DNA of 64,000 nucleotides, from positions 62,001 through 126,000 of the forward strand of contig NZ_VWWJ01000017.1 of the NCBI RefSeq assembly GCF_011753055.1, read 5' to 3'. The notes below the pieces were generated by a model, which saw nothing but the letters and a program-made list of their open reading frames with translations, did no database searches and was not told where the DNA came from. The translations under genes were made by a program, and so were the position numbers. This DNA comes from Burkholderia sp. Ax-1719. Lineage in GTDB: Bacteria; Pseudomonadota; Gammaproteobacteria; Burkholderiales; Burkholderiaceae. This document shows positions 7,738-16,742 of the stretch, piece after piece; the first letter of the stretch is position 1, and every line of letters begins with the position of its first letter.

Positions 7738-9837
7738 TTACGCCGCGAGGCGCGAGATGTCGGCCACGCTGTTCATCTGGCGATGCAGTGCCTTGAGCAG
7801 CGCGAGGCGGTTGGCCCGCAGCGCCGGATCTTCGGCATTGACCATCACGTCGTTGAAGAACGTGTCCACGGTCTCGCGCAGCGCCGCGAGTGCGGTGAGC
7901 GCGCCCGTGTAATCGCGTGCGGCCAGTTGCGACTCGACACGCGGCGCGACCTGTTCGAGCTGGGCGTAGAGCGCTTTTTCGGCGTTTTCCGTCAGCAGGG
8001 CGATCTGCACGCCGCCGTCTTCGGCACCCTCGGACTTCTTGAGGATGTTCGAAATACGCTTGTTGGCCGCGGCCAGCGCCGCTGCTTCGTTGAGCGCGGC
8101 GAATTCGCGCACGGCGTCCAGACGCGCGATCACGTCGTCGAAGCGCGTGGGGTTCAGGGCCAGCACGGCGTCCACTTCCTGCGCCGCATAGCCGCGCTCG
8201 CGCAGCTGGCCGCGCAGACGGTCCATGCAGAACTCGTAGATCGCCTGCGTCGATTCAGCGACTGCCGTGTTGCCCGCGAATTGCGCGTAGGTGGTGCGCA
8301 GCAGTTCGACGAGGTCGAGCGGCAACTGCTTTTCGACGAGGATACGCAGCACGCCCAGCGAGTGGCGGCGCAGCGCGAACGGGTCTTTCTCGCCCGTAGG
8401 CGCAAGTCCGATACCCCAGATGCCGACCAGCGTTTCCAGCTTGTCCGCGAGCGCGACGATGGTGCCCGTGGGCGTGCCCGGCAACTCATCCCCGGAGAAC
8501 CGCGGCTGGTAGTGCTCGGAGCACGCGATGGCCACTTCTTCCGCTTCGCCGTCGTGGCGTGCGTAGTAGGTGCCCATCGTGCCTTGCAGTTCCGGGAACT
8601 CGCCGACCATGTCGGTCAGCAAGTCGGCCTTCGCGAGGCGTGCGCCGCGTTTTGCCAGCGCGACATCCGCGCCGCACATGTCGGCGATCGCGCCGGCGAT
8701 GGCTTCGAGGCGTTCCACGCGCTGCAGCGTCGAGCCGAGCTTGTTGTGATAGACCACGTTCGCGAGCAGGGGCACGCGGTCGGCCAGCGTCTTCTTCTTG
8801 TCCTGCTCGAAGAAGAACTTGGCGTCGGCCAGACGCGGGCGCACGACGCGCTCGTTGCCTTCGACGATCTCGACGGGCGTGGCCGTTTCGATGTTCGAGA
8901 CGATCAGGAAGCGCGAACGCAGGCGGCCTTGATCGTCGGTCAGCGCGAAATACTTCTGGTTCGTCTGCATCGTGAGGATCAGGCATTCCTGCGGCACTTG
9001 CAGGAATTCGTCCTCGAACTTGCAGGCGTAGACCACCGGCCATTCGACCAGCGAATTCACTTCGTCGAGCAGCGATTCGGGCATGACGACGCGGTCAGCG
9101 CCCGCCTGCTCGGTGAGTTGCGACTGGATTGCCGCGCGGCGCTCAGCGTAGCTCGCGATCACGCGGCCCTTGTGCTGGAGCGTGTGGGCGTAGTCGTCGG
9201 CGTGCGTGATGGCGATCAGGCCTTCCGAGAGGAAGCGATGGCCGCGCGTGGTATCGCCGGCGTCGACGCCGAACGCGCTCACCGGCACGATCTGTTCGCC
9301 GTGCAGCGCGATCAGTCGATGCACCGGGCGCACGAACTGCACGTCGCTGCCGTCCGGGCGCTGGTACTTCATGACCTTGGGAATCGGCAGCTTGGCGAGC
9401 GCTTCGTCGAGCACGGCTTGCAGGCCATCGGCGAGCGTGGCGCCCGGCGCCGAGTAGCGCAGGAAGAACGCTTCGTTCTTGCCGTCGCTGGCGCGTTCGA
9501 GATCGCCCACCGGGAAGTCGGGGAAGCCCAGCGCCGCGAGTTTCTTCGCGAGCGGTGCGGTGGGCTGGCCGTTGGCGTCGAGCGCGACCGACACCGGCAG
9601 CACTTTTTCGCGCACCTGCTTTTCAGGCGCGACGGCGCGCACGTTCTTGATCGTGACGGCCAGGCGGCGCGGGGTGGCGAAGCGTTCGAACGACAGGTCG
9701 CCTTCAATCAGGTCGCGCGCGGCGAGGCGCTGCGCAATGCCTTCGGCGAATGCGTCGCCCAGGCGCGCGAGGGCCTTGGGCGGCAGTTCCTCGGTCAGCA
9801 GTTCGACGAGGAGGGTGGCTTGATGAGCTTGGGTCAT
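7738..9837 (-). CDS. glyS: Glycine--tRNA ligase beta subunit
   Basis: The 699-residue protein begins with ATLLVELLTEELPPKAL and carries the conserved blocks of the bacterial GlyS subunit, which binds tRNA in the alpha2beta2 glycyl-tRNA synthetase. The C-terminal third includes the DALR-like anticodon-binding region. The ATG at 9837 places the conserved N-terminus at residue 8; a longer frame to 9900 runs into glyQ. It follows glyQ by 17 bases on the - strand, as in most proteobacteria. Length is normal for the family. Confidence 0.97.
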   Translation of the reverse strand: MTQAHQATLLVELLTEELPPKALARLGDAFAEGIAQRLAARDLIEGDLSFERFATPRRLAVTIKNVRAVAPEKQVREKVLPVSVALDANGQPTAPLAKKLAALGFPDFPVGDLERASDGKNEAFFLRYSAPGATLADGLQAVLDEALAKLPIPKVMKYQRPDGSDVQFVRPVHRLIALHGEQIVPVSAFGVDAGDTTRGHRFLSEGLIAITHADDYAHTLQHKGRVIASYAERRAAIQSQLTEQAGADRVVMPESLLDEVNSLVEWPVVYACKFEDEFLQVPQECLILTMQTNQKYFALTDDQGRLRSRFLIVSNIETATPVEIVEGNERVVRPRLADAKFFFEQDKKKTLADRVPLLANVVYHNKLGSTLQRVERLEAIAGAIADMCGADVALAKRGARLAKADLLTDMVGEFPELQGTMGTYYARHDGEAEEVAIACSEHYQPRFSGDELPGTPTGTIVALADKLETLVGIWGIGLAPTGEKDPFALRRHSLGVLRILVEKQLPLDLVELLRTTYAQFAGNTAVAESTQAIYEFCMDRLRGQLRERGYAAQEVDAVLALNPTRFDDVIARLDAVREFAALNEAAALAAANKRISNILKKSEGAEDGGVQIALLTENAEKALYAQLEQVAPRVESQLAARDYTGALTALAALRETVDTFFNDVMVNAEDPALRANRLALLKALHRQMNSVADISRLAA

Positions 9838-9854
9838 TGTTGTCGGAGATCCGG

Positions 9855-10862
9855 TCATTCCTCGCCGAACTTGCGTTCGACCTTCAGCGGCGGCGCCCAC
9901 GCGGGCATCGCAGCGTCCTGTTCGTCGGTGGTCAGGCCCGGCACGCCGTGCACGGGATTGCCGAGCATCGGGAAGCCGAGCTTTTCACGCGACTCGTAGT
10001 ACGACTGCGCCACGCTGCGCGAGAGCGTGCGGATGCGGCCGATATACGCCGCGCGTTCCGTCACGGAGATGGCACCGCGTGCGTCGAGCAGGTTGAAGGT
10101 GTGACCGGCCTTGAGCACCAGCTCATAGGCGGGCAGCGCGAGCTGCTGTTCCATCATGCGCTTCGCTTCGCTTTCGTACGCGTTGAAGAACGTGAACAGC
10201 AGGTCGACGTTCGCGTGCTCGAAGTTGTAGGTCGATTGCTCGACTTCGTTCTGGTGATACACGTCGCCGTAAGTGAGGCGGCGAATCTCGGGGCCGTTCG
10301 GGCCTTGCTCTTCCCACTCGGTCCATACGAGGTCGTAGACGTTCTCGACCTTCTGCAGATACATCGCGAGACGTTCCAGACCGTAGGTGATTTCGCCGAG
10401 CACCGGTTTGCAGTCGATGCCGCCCACTTGCTGGAAGTAGGTGAACTGCGTCACTTCCATGCCGTTGAGCCACACTTCCCAGCCCAGACCCCAGGCGCCG
10501 AGCGTGGGGTTTTCCCAGTCGTCTTCCACGAAGCGCACGTCGTTCTGCTTCAGATCGAAGCCGAGTGCTTCGAGCGAGCCGAGGTACAGGTCGAGGATGT
10601 TTTCCGGCGCGGGCTTGAGCACCACCTGGTACTGGTAGTAGTGCTGCAGACGGTTGGGGTTCTCGCCATAGCGGCCGTCCTTCGGGCGGCGCGACGGCTG
10701 AACATAGGCGGCTCGCCACGGCTCGGGGCCGATTGCGCGCAGGAAGGTATGGACGTGCGAGGTGCCCGCGCCGACTTCCATGTCGATCGGCTGGAGCAGC
10801 GCGCAGCCCTGCTTGTCCCAGTAGGACTGGAGCGTCAGGATGATTTGCTGAAACGTGAGCAT
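9855..10862 (-). CDS. glyQ: Glycine--tRNA ligase alpha subunit
   Basis: The 335-residue class II aminoacyl-tRNA synthetase subunit begins MLTFQQIILTLQSYW and contains MEVGAGTSHVHTFLRAIG and YVQPSRRPKDGRYGENPNR, both diagnostic of bacterial GlyQ. It forms the catalytic half of the alpha2beta2 enzyme that charges tRNA-Gly. It is the first gene of the glyQ-glyS pair and lies about 180 bases downstream of lnt. Length is slightly above the usual 300-310 because of a C-terminal extension after residue 310. Confidence 0.97.
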   Translation of the reverse strand: MLTFQQIILTLQSYWDKQGCALLQPIDMEVGAGTSHVHTFLRAIGPEPWRAAYVQPSRRPKDGRYGENPNRLQHYYQYQVVLKPAPENILDLYLGSLEALGFDLKQNDVRFVEDDWENPTLGAWGLGWEVWLNGMEVTQFTYFQQVGGIDCKPVLGEITYGLERLAMYLQKVENVYDLVWTEWEEQGPNGPEIRRLTYGDVYHQNEVEQSTYNFEHANVDLLFTFFNAYESEAKRMMEQQLALPAYELVLKAGHTFNLLDARGAISVTERAAYIGRIRTLSRSVAQSYYESREKLGFPMLGNPVHGVPGLTTDEQDAAMPAWAPPLKVERKFGEE

Positions 10863-11045
10863 GTGTGCCTGCAGTGTCTGCGGTGTCTTTTAGGGCGGGA
10901 GACGCGGGTTGCGGCGGCAGGCGTAGCCCGCGCGGCGACCGGTGCGTGGCGGCCAGGTGCTGAAACGTTGAATTTTACCGGATTGGCGCGGCCTTGAGAC
11001 CGGCGCGGGGTTGGCGCGCCGGTTTTGCAGCTTGTTTGCAGCCGA

Positions 11046-12701
11046 TCAGTTCTTCTTCCGGCCGGCGTTGCGTCCAGCGCGCGCCGGACCGAACGCAAAG
11101 CCGAACGCCAGCATCAGCAGCGAAATGGCGATCACCGTGTTGTTGCCGCTCGTCACGTAGGGCGTGAAACCTTGCGTGCCCGCGATGCGCACGTCGAGCG
11201 AGCCCACCGTGAACGTCGGCAGGCGCGCGATCACATTGCCATGCGCGTCGATGGCGGCGGTCGCGCCGGTGTTGGTCGCGCGCAGCATCGGCCGGCCGGT
11301 TTCGAGCGAGCGCATGCGGGCGATCTGCAGATGCTGGTCGAGCGCGATGGTGTCGCCGAACCACGCCAGATTGGTCGAATTCACGAGGATGCCAGGCGAA
11401 ACCGGGTTCTCGCGCACGGTGCGGGCGATTTCCTCGCCGAAGATGTCCTCGTAGCAGATATCGACGGCCACCGGCTGGTTATGCACGAGGAACGGCGGCT
11501 GCACCGGGCCGCCGCGCGCGAAATCGCCCAGCGGAATGTTCATCAGGTTCACGAACCAGCGGAAGCCCCACGGCACGAACTCGCCGAACGGCACGAGATG
11601 GTGTTTGTCGTAGCGGTACAGGCCGTTCTGGCCCGGCGTCACGCCGAACAGGCTGTTGGTGTAATCGACCACGCGGCCTTCGGGCGTGATCGTGCCGCCC
11701 ACTGCGCCAAAGAGGATCGACGTGTGCGTGCCGTCGGCGAAGGCGCGGATGTCGCGGCCGAACTTCTCCGGGATCTCCTGCACCAGCACCGGCACGGCGG
11801 TTTCGGGCGTGACGACCAGATCGGCGGGCTTTTCGGTGATGAGCTTCTGGAATTCGTTGAGTGCGTCCTGCGTGCCGGCCTCGGAGAACTTCATGTCCTG
11901 CTTGACGTTGCCTTGCAGCAGGCGCACGTCGAGCATGGCGTTTTCCGGATGCGTCCAGTTCACGCGCGGCAGCAGCAGCCCGGCGACGATCACAACCACC
12001 GCCATGCCGAGCGCCGTCAGCGCACTTTTGCGCGTCGCGCGCAGGCTCACGAGTGTCTGTACGAGCAGCGCCGCGACCAGCGCCAGCACCCAGCCCACGC
12101 CATACACGCCGACGATCGGCGCGAAACCGGCCAGCGGCCCGTCAACCTGCGCGTAGCCGCTGGAGAGCCACGGAAAGCCCGTGAAGATGTAACCGCGCGC
12201 CCATTCGCCGAGCGCCCAGGCGCTGGCGAACGCGAAGGCGCCGTGCCACGTCGGCGAAAACGGTTGGGCGTCGATGCAGGCGTCGCGGTTCTTGCGCGCG
12301 TGTCCGGCGCAGAAAGACCAGAGCAGCGCGGCCAGCGCCGGATAAAGGCCGAGGTAAAGCGAGAACAGCCCGAGCGCCGCGCCCGCGAGCGGAGCGGGCA
12401 TGCCGCCGTAGAAGTGCATGCTCACATACAGCCACCAGACGCCGGTGACGAAATTGCCGAAGCCGAACGCCCAGCCCGTGAACAGTGCGCTTTTCCAGCC
12501 CGTCGTGCGCGTGAGCCAGAAGTAGAAAACGGCGAAGATCGCGATTTCGAGCCAGCCGCCATGCGGCGTCGGCGCGAAGGAAAGCGTGTTGAGCGCGCCC
12601 AGCGCGAGCGCGGCGAGGTAATGCCACGCGGGCACGCTGCGGCTGGCGGGGAGGACGGCGCGCGCGGCGTCGCGCGTGCGGGAATCGATTGGTTCGGCCA
12701 T
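11046..12701 (-). CDS. lnt: Apolipoprotein N-acyltransferase
   Basis: The 551-residue inner-membrane enzyme adds the third acyl chain to the N-terminal cysteine of lipoproteins, the last step of lipoprotein maturation. Five to six N-terminal membrane helices are followed by a periplasmic nitrilase-like domain. The catalytic triad is visible as E near residue 300 (TPETAVP), K near 364 (YDKHHLVPFGEF) and C near 415 (DICYEDIF). A C-terminal helix closes the protein. I chose the ATG at 12701; a longer frame to 12896 adds an Arg-rich non-membrane stretch and runs toward the corC terminator. Several lipoproteins in this window would be its substrates. Confidence 0.95.
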   Translation of the reverse strand: MAEPIDSRTRDAARAVLPASRSVPAWHYLAALALGALNTLSFAPTPHGGWLEIAIFAVFYFWLTRTTGWKSALFTGWAFGFGNFVTGVWWLYVSMHFYGGMPAPLAGAALGLFSLYLGLYPALAALLWSFCAGHARKNRDACIDAQPFSPTWHGAFAFASAWALGEWARGYIFTGFPWLSSGYAQVDGPLAGFAPIVGVYGVGWVLALVAALLVQTLVSLRATRKSALTALGMAVVVIVAGLLLPRVNWTHPENAMLDVRLLQGNVKQDMKFSEAGTQDALNEFQKLITEKPADLVVTPETAVPVLVQEIPEKFGRDIRAFADGTHTSILFGAVGGTITPEGRVVDYTNSLFGVTPGQNGLYRYDKHHLVPFGEFVPWGFRWFVNLMNIPLGDFARGGPVQPPFLVHNQPVAVDICYEDIFGEEIARTVRENPVSPGILVNSTNLAWFGDTIALDQHLQIARMRSLETGRPMLRATNTGATAAIDAHGNVIARLPTFTVGSLDVRIAGTQGFTPYVTSGNNTVIAISLLMLAFGFAFGPARAGRNAGRKKN

Positions 12702-12880
12702 GAGTATGCTGTGACTGCGGTGCGGCTGCAGGCGCGCTCGGGGCGCGGTTGTGTTGCGTTTCGAAGGCTCGCTGCACGCACGGCGCACAGCGAGCGCAAC
12801 GATAGCATTTTCGCGCGACAGGAATTTGCGGTGTCGGCGCGGTATCGGATGAATCGTCCTGGGGATCGATCGCCAGAAGC

Positions 12881-12911
12881 AAAAACGCCGGCGCAAAGGC
12901 CGGCGTTTTTT
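12881..12911 (-). terminator. Intrinsic terminator after corC
   Basis: AAAAACGCCGG and CCGGCGTTTTT form a perfect hairpin around a short loop. Read on the - strand it ends in a T-run just downstream of the corC stop. It separates corC from lnt, so lnt probably has its own promoter or depends on read-through. Confidence 0.8.
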
Positions 12912-12929
12912 ACAGTGCAGGGCGCGAAA

Positions 12930-13823
12930 TCAGGTGCCCGGCGGCGCCAGCAAGGCTTCGCGCTGACCGGCCATCGGGTCGCGGCGCACCAGCAGCATGT
13001 GCACCTGACGGGCGTCGGCGCGCAGCACTTCGAAGATCAGATCGTCGATGCGCACTTTCTCGCCGCGATGCGGCACGTGCCCGAAATGATTCGTGACGAA
13101 GCCGCCGATCGTATCCACTTCCTCGTCCGAATAATGGGTGCCGAACGACTCGTTGAACTGCTCGATCTCGGTCAGCGCGCGCACGCGGAAGCGTCCGTCC
13201 GGCGAGGCGATGATGTTGCCGCTTTCCTCGTCGAAGTCGTACTCGTCCTCGATATCGCCGACGATCTGCTCCAGCACGTCTTCGATCGTGATGAGACCGG
13301 CCACGCCGCCGTACTCGTCCACGACGATGGCGATGTGATTGCGGTTCTGGCGGAAGTCGTGCAGCAGCACGTTCAGGCGTTTCGACTCGGGGATGAAGAC
13401 GGCCGGGCGCAGCATGCCGCGCACGTCGAATTCCTCTTCGGCGTAGTAGCGCAGCAGGTCTTTCGCCAGCAACACGCCGATCACGTTGTCGCGGTTGCCC
13501 TCGTAGACCGGATAGCGCGAGTGCGCCTTTTCCAGCACGAAGGGGATGAAATCGTCGGGGCTCTCGGCGATGTTGATCGCGTCCATCTGGGCGCGCGGCA
13601 CCATGATGTCGCGTGCGCACAGCTCGGAGACCTGGAACACGCCTTCGATCATCGACAGCGAATCCGCGTCGATCAGATTGCGCGCGTGGGCGTCCTGGAG
13701 GATTTCGAGAAGCTCGCTGCGCGAGTCGGGCTCGGGCGAGATGAGGTCGGTCAGCCGCTCAAGAAGTGAGCGCTTTTCCTGCGGTTTGTCGGTCAATCGT
13801 CGACTGGGATAGGAGTCGTTCAT
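12930..13823 (-). CDS. corC: CorC/HlyC-type CBS domain protein (Mg/Co homeostasis)
   Basis: This 297-residue cytosolic protein has two CBS domains (about residues 70-190) and a C-terminal CorC_HlyC domain (about 205-285). Conserved segments include DIMVPRAQMDAI and VVDEYGGVAGLITIEDVLEQIVG. It belongs to the group linked to magnesium and cobalt efflux in enterobacteria and lacks the membrane domain of the larger paralogues. The ATG at 13823 is followed by MNDSYPSRR; the longer frame to 13886 has no better start. In many betaproteobacteria corC follows ybeY directly, but here it is separated from ybeY by the lipoprotein operon and chaC. Confidence 0.92.
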   Translation of the reverse strand: MNDSYPSRRLTDKPQEKRSLLERLTDLISPEPDSRSELLEILQDAHARNLIDADSLSMIEGVFQVSELCARDIMVPRAQMDAINIAESPDDFIPFVLEKAHSRYPVYEGNRDNVIGVLLAKDLLRYYAEEEFDVRGMLRPAVFIPESKRLNVLLHDFRQNRNHIAIVVDEYGGVAGLITIEDVLEQIVGDIEDEYDFDEESGNIIASPDGRFRVRALTEIEQFNESFGTHYSDEEVDTIGGFVTNHFGHVPHRGEKVRIDDLIFEVLRADARQVHMLLVRRDPMAGQREALLAPPGT

Positions 13824-14108
13824 GGTGGTGCGCCCTTGGCCTGTCGAGGCCGGACGCGCTGTTGCGGAAGGGAAAGGATACATCATGCGTGTGGCGCGGC
13901 CATGTATGGCACGTCACGCAGGTCATCGTATCGCAGATGTCGCGCGCTCGCCCCCTGGAAAAAAACGCCAATGGGTGCGGTGACGAAAAGACAGTTCCCT
14001 CCCTTTTTGATGGATTTTTTGTTGGTCGTCAAACTCTACGTGGCTTGCTGGCGTTGGGCTTTCCGCGATGCGGCTTAATGGCCGCGGAGTTAAGACACAG
14101 GAGATCCA

Positions 14109-14804
14109 ATGTCCAATTCATCGTTCAGGCACGTGGCCTGGTGCGTCCCGGCGTTGCTCGCCGTATTGGCCGGGTGTGCGACGGAAGCGTCGCGAACCTT
14201 GCCCGTTCCGCAGGTGGCAGTGGCTTCCACACCCTACGCGGGCAAGCCGGTGGCCGTAGCGGTCGGTAAATTCGACAACCGGTCAAGCTACATGCGCGGC
14301 ATTTTCACCGACGGCGTTGATCGTCTGGGCAGTCAGTCGAAGACCATTCTCATCACGTCGCTGCAGCAGAGCGGCCGCTTTAACGTGCTCGATCGCGACA
14401 ACCTCGATGAAATCCGCCAGGAAGCGGGCCTAACGAAGCAGGCGCAGGCGCTCAAGGGTGCGCGCTTCGTGCTAACCGGCGACGTCACCGAATTTGGCCG
14501 CAAGGAAGTCGGCGACCAGCAGCTGTTCGGCATTCTCGGCAGCGGCAAGAGCCAGGTCGCGTACGCCAAGGTCAGCGTGAACGTGGTGGACACGATCACC
14601 TCCGAAGTCGTGCTGTCCGCCCAGGGCGCTGGCGAATACAGCCTGTCGAGCCGCGAGGTGATTGGTTTTGGTGGTACCCAGGGCTACGACTCGACGCTCA
14701 ACGGCAAGGTGCTCGACATGGCGATTCAGGAAGCGGTCAACCGTCTTGCCGAACGCGTTGATCGCGGCGCGCTTGGCGCCGTCGCCGTCCCTGTGCAGCC
14801 ATGA
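14109..14804 (+). CDS. CsgG/HfaB-family outer-membrane lipoprotein
   Basis: This is a 231-residue lipoprotein with a signal peptide and lipobox ending at Cys23 (AVLAGC). The mature part matches the CsgG-like fold: KPVAVAVGKFDNRSS, then FNVLDRDNLDEIRQEAGL and GARFVLTGDVTEFG. CsgG forms the curli secretion pore in E. coli, but there are no curli subunit genes nearby and the protein is shorter than CsgG. A strong AGGAG sits just upstream of the ATG. It is the first of three consecutive lipoprotein genes (CsgG-like, DUF4810-like, DUF799-like). Inferred role: an outer-membrane envelope complex of unknown function. Confidence 0.88.
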   Translation: MSNSSFRHVAWCVPALLAVLAGCATEASRTLPVPQVAVASTPYAGKPVAVAVGKFDNRSSYMRGIFTDGVDRLGSQSKTILITSLQQSGRFNVLDRDNLDEIRQEAGLTKQAQALKGARFVLTGDVTEFGRKEVGDQQLFGILGSGKSQVAYAKVSVNVVDTITSEVVLSAQGAGEYSLSSREVIGFGGTQGYDSTLNGKVLDMAIQEAVNRLAERVDRGALGAVAVPVQP

Positions 14805-14848
14805 GCGTCACCGCACGTCACGTTACGACACGCAAAGAGACTCCATCC

Positions 14849-15223
14849 ATGAAACACCGATCGAACCGCATTCGCGCGGCGGCGCTCGTCTGCCTCACCG
14901 TTGCGGTGGGCGCGCTGACGGGCGGCTGCGCCACGCAATCCGCGCCGCCGCTGTACGGCTGGGACGGCTATCAACAGCAGGTCTACGACTATCTGCAAGG
15001 CAAATCGACTCCTGAAACGCAGATCGACGCGCTCGAAAAGAGCCAGCAGCAGATGCGCAGCCAGGGTCAGCACATACCGCCCGGCTTCAACGCGCATCTC
15101 GGCGCGCTCTACGCGAGCCAGGGCAAGGCTGCGCAGGCCCAGCAGGCCTTGCTGGCCGAAAAGGAAACCTTTCCCGAGTCGTCCACTTACATGGACTTTT
15201 TGCTGAAGAACCTCAAGAAATAG
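14849..15223 (+). CDS. DUF4810-like small lipoprotein
   Basis: This 124-residue protein has a signal peptide and lipobox at Cys27 (LTGGC). The mature part begins with APPLYGWDGYQQQVYDYL and continues as a helical, Gln-rich domain with a TPR-like tail. It has the size and N-terminal signature of the DUF4810 family, which recurs between CsgG-like and DUF799 genes. I start it at the ATG at 14849 because a frame from 14801 adds residues before the signal peptide. The next gene starts 8 bases after its stop. No enzymatic motif is visible; it is probably a structural partner in the same envelope complex. Confidence 0.82.
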   Translation: MKHRSNRIRAAALVCLTVAVGALTGGCATQSAPPLYGWDGYQQQVYDYLQGKSTPETQIDALEKSQQQMRSQGQHIPPGFNAHLGALYASQGKAAQAQQALLAEKETFPESSTYMDFLLKNLKK

Positions 15224-15231
15224 GAGCGTGT

Positions 15232-15903
15232 ATGTCGATCTATTCCACACTCCGCGCGGCGCTCGTTGTAGCGATGTCCGCCGTGCTGGCTGCGTGCGCG
15301 GGCGCGCCGAAGCACGATACCGACTACACCGCGTTGCGCGCAGCCAGGCCGAAGTCGATCGTGGTGTTGCCGCCGCTGAACGAAACCACTGACGTGAACG
15401 CCACGAACGGCATGCTTTCGCAGATGACGATGCCGTTGGCGGAAGCCGGTTACTACGTGCTGCCGGTTGCCGAAGTCGCCGAGACGTTCCGCCAGAACGG
15501 ACTGACCACGCCCGCCGACATCCAGGATGTCTCGCCGGCCAAGCTGCGTCAGATCTTCGGTGCGGATGCCGTGCTTTACACGAAGGTGACGCAGTACGGC
15601 TCGGTTTATCAGGTGGTGGATGCCAACACGTATGTGTCGGCGTCCGCGAAACTCGTCAATCTCGCAAACGGCGACACGCTTTGGCAAGGCATGGCGAGCG
15701 CGAGCGGCAAGGAGCTCGGCAACGCGTCGGTCGGCGGCAGTTTGATCGTCGCACTGGTGCAGGCGGCGGTGAAACAGGTCGCGCACTCGTTGAGCGACGA
15801 AAGCCAGAAGGTGGCCGGACTGACGAGCCGCAAACTGTTGTCGGCGGGACAGCCGGATGGCTTGCTGTATGGTCCGCGTTCGCCGAAATACGGCACCGAC
15901 TGA
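15232..15903 (+). CDS. DUF799/GNA1162-family lipoprotein
   Basis: The 223-residue protein has a lipobox at Cys22 (VLAAC) and then KSIVVLPPLNETTDVNA, typical of DUF799 proteins related to the meningococcal surface lipoprotein GNA1162. The fold of that family resembles the TolB N-terminal/CsgG-like alpha-beta domain. A good Shine-Dalgarno (AGGAG) lies upstream and a strong terminator follows at 15931. It ends the three-gene operon. Exact function is unknown; membership of an outer-membrane assembly is inferred from the operon partners. Confidence 0.85.
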   Translation: MSIYSTLRAALVVAMSAVLAACAGAPKHDTDYTALRAARPKSIVVLPPLNETTDVNATNGMLSQMTMPLAEAGYYVLPVAEVAETFRQNGLTTPADIQDVSPAKLRQIFGADAVLYTKVTQYGSVYQVVDANTYVSASAKLVNLANGDTLWQGMASASGKELGNASVGGSLIVALVQAAVKQVAHSLSDESQKVAGLTSRKLLSAGQPDGLLYGPRSPKYGTD

Positions 15904-15930
15904 AGCGGCTCGTAACGATCAGAACGCAAC

Positions 15931-15956
15931 AGGCCGCGGCGTGCCGCGGCCTTTTT
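15931..15956 (+). terminator. Intrinsic terminator of the CsgG-like operon
   Basis: AGGCCGCG and CGCGGCCT form a GC-rich hairpin followed by a T-run, 28 bases after the DUF799 stop. It isolates the operon from the convergent chaC gene. Confidence 0.8.
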
Positions 15957-15971
15957 ACGTCTGCGCAGATT

Positions 15972-16697
15972 TCAGCCGTGTTCCCCACCACACCGCGCTA
16001 GCAGCCGCTCCAGCGCGCGGTCCGGCATGCCGCTCTCGCGCAGTGCTTCCACGGTGCGGCGCACGTAGTCTAGCGTAGTGCCGTAGCGCCCGCTCGCGCA
16101 GCCAAACACCGTGCGCACGGTGTCTTCGCCGAGCTTGCCGGTGTAGGTGGCCGCGTCCCGCCGCATAACGAAAGCGAGCGCCGAAACGCGCCGGCCGTCC
16201 GCGAGCACGCAGGGCAGCCAGGCCGGGCGATACGAACCCATCGGCATTTCGCGACGCCACAGCGCTTCCATATGCGGCATCACTCCAACGGCTGAGAGGC
16301 GAAATGCCACGCCCGCGCATGAGCCGCCGCGATCAAGCGCCAGCACGAGGCCCGGTTGTTCGGGCGTGCCGCGGTTCACACGCGACCAGAGATACAGCCC
16401 GCGATGGTAGCCATGCACGCGCGAGCGCACGTTCTCGACGGTCGGCAGACCGGGATTCCAGATCAGCGAGCCATAGCCGAATAGCCAGATATCGCTCTTG
16501 CCGTCCCATTGCTGGAGCGTGCAGTCGAGCGAGGCGCGCAGTTCGTCTTCGGTGAGGAGTTTCGATTCGCCGAGAAACGGCGGATAGCCCGGACAAGGCG
16601 CTGGACCCGGCGCCGCGCTCTCCACCAACTCCTCAATTTCAGAGCAGTTCACTTCACCAGAAACGTTCGCGCGCTTGTCGTTCCGCTTGTCGTTCAT
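15972..16697 (-). CDS. chaC: ChaC-like gamma-glutamylcyclotransferase
   Basis: The 241-residue protein contains WLFGYGSLIWNPG, the substrate-binding loop of the gamma-glutamylcyclotransferase fold, and a later acidic segment (MEALWRREM) that would supply the catalytic glutamate. ChaC enzymes cleave glutathione to 5-oxoproline and Cys-Gly in the cytosol. The first 60 residues are poorly structured and begin with a short NDKRNDKR duplication from a 12-base direct repeat, so the start is uncertain. It lies 45 bases downstream of ybeY on the same strand, an unusual partner there. Confidence 0.88.
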   Translation of the reverse strand: MNDKRNDKRANVSGEVNCSEIEELVESAAPGPAPCPGYPPFLGESKLLTEDELRASLDCTLQQWDGKSDIWLFGYGSLIWNPGLPTVENVRSRVHGYHRGLYLWSRVNRGTPEQPGLVLALDRGGSCAGVAFRLSAVGVMPHMEALWRREMPMGSYRPAWLPCVLADGRRVSALAFVMRRDAATYTGKLGEDTVRTVFGCASGRYGTTLDYVRRTVEALRESGMPDRALERLLARCGGEHG

Positions 16698-16742
16698 ATT
16701 CGGGCTGGGCAGGAGAGCGGGGCGGATCGTGCGATCGCGCCC

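Noticed and set aside
7693..9999. Long + strand frame of 768 codons opposite glyS
   Set aside because: It is an Arg/Gly/His-rich shadow produced by high-GC codons of the - strand glyS gene.
11025..13769. Long + strand frame of 914 codons opposite lnt and corC
   Set aside because: It reads antisense to two clear - strand genes and has antisense-like composition without domains or start signal.
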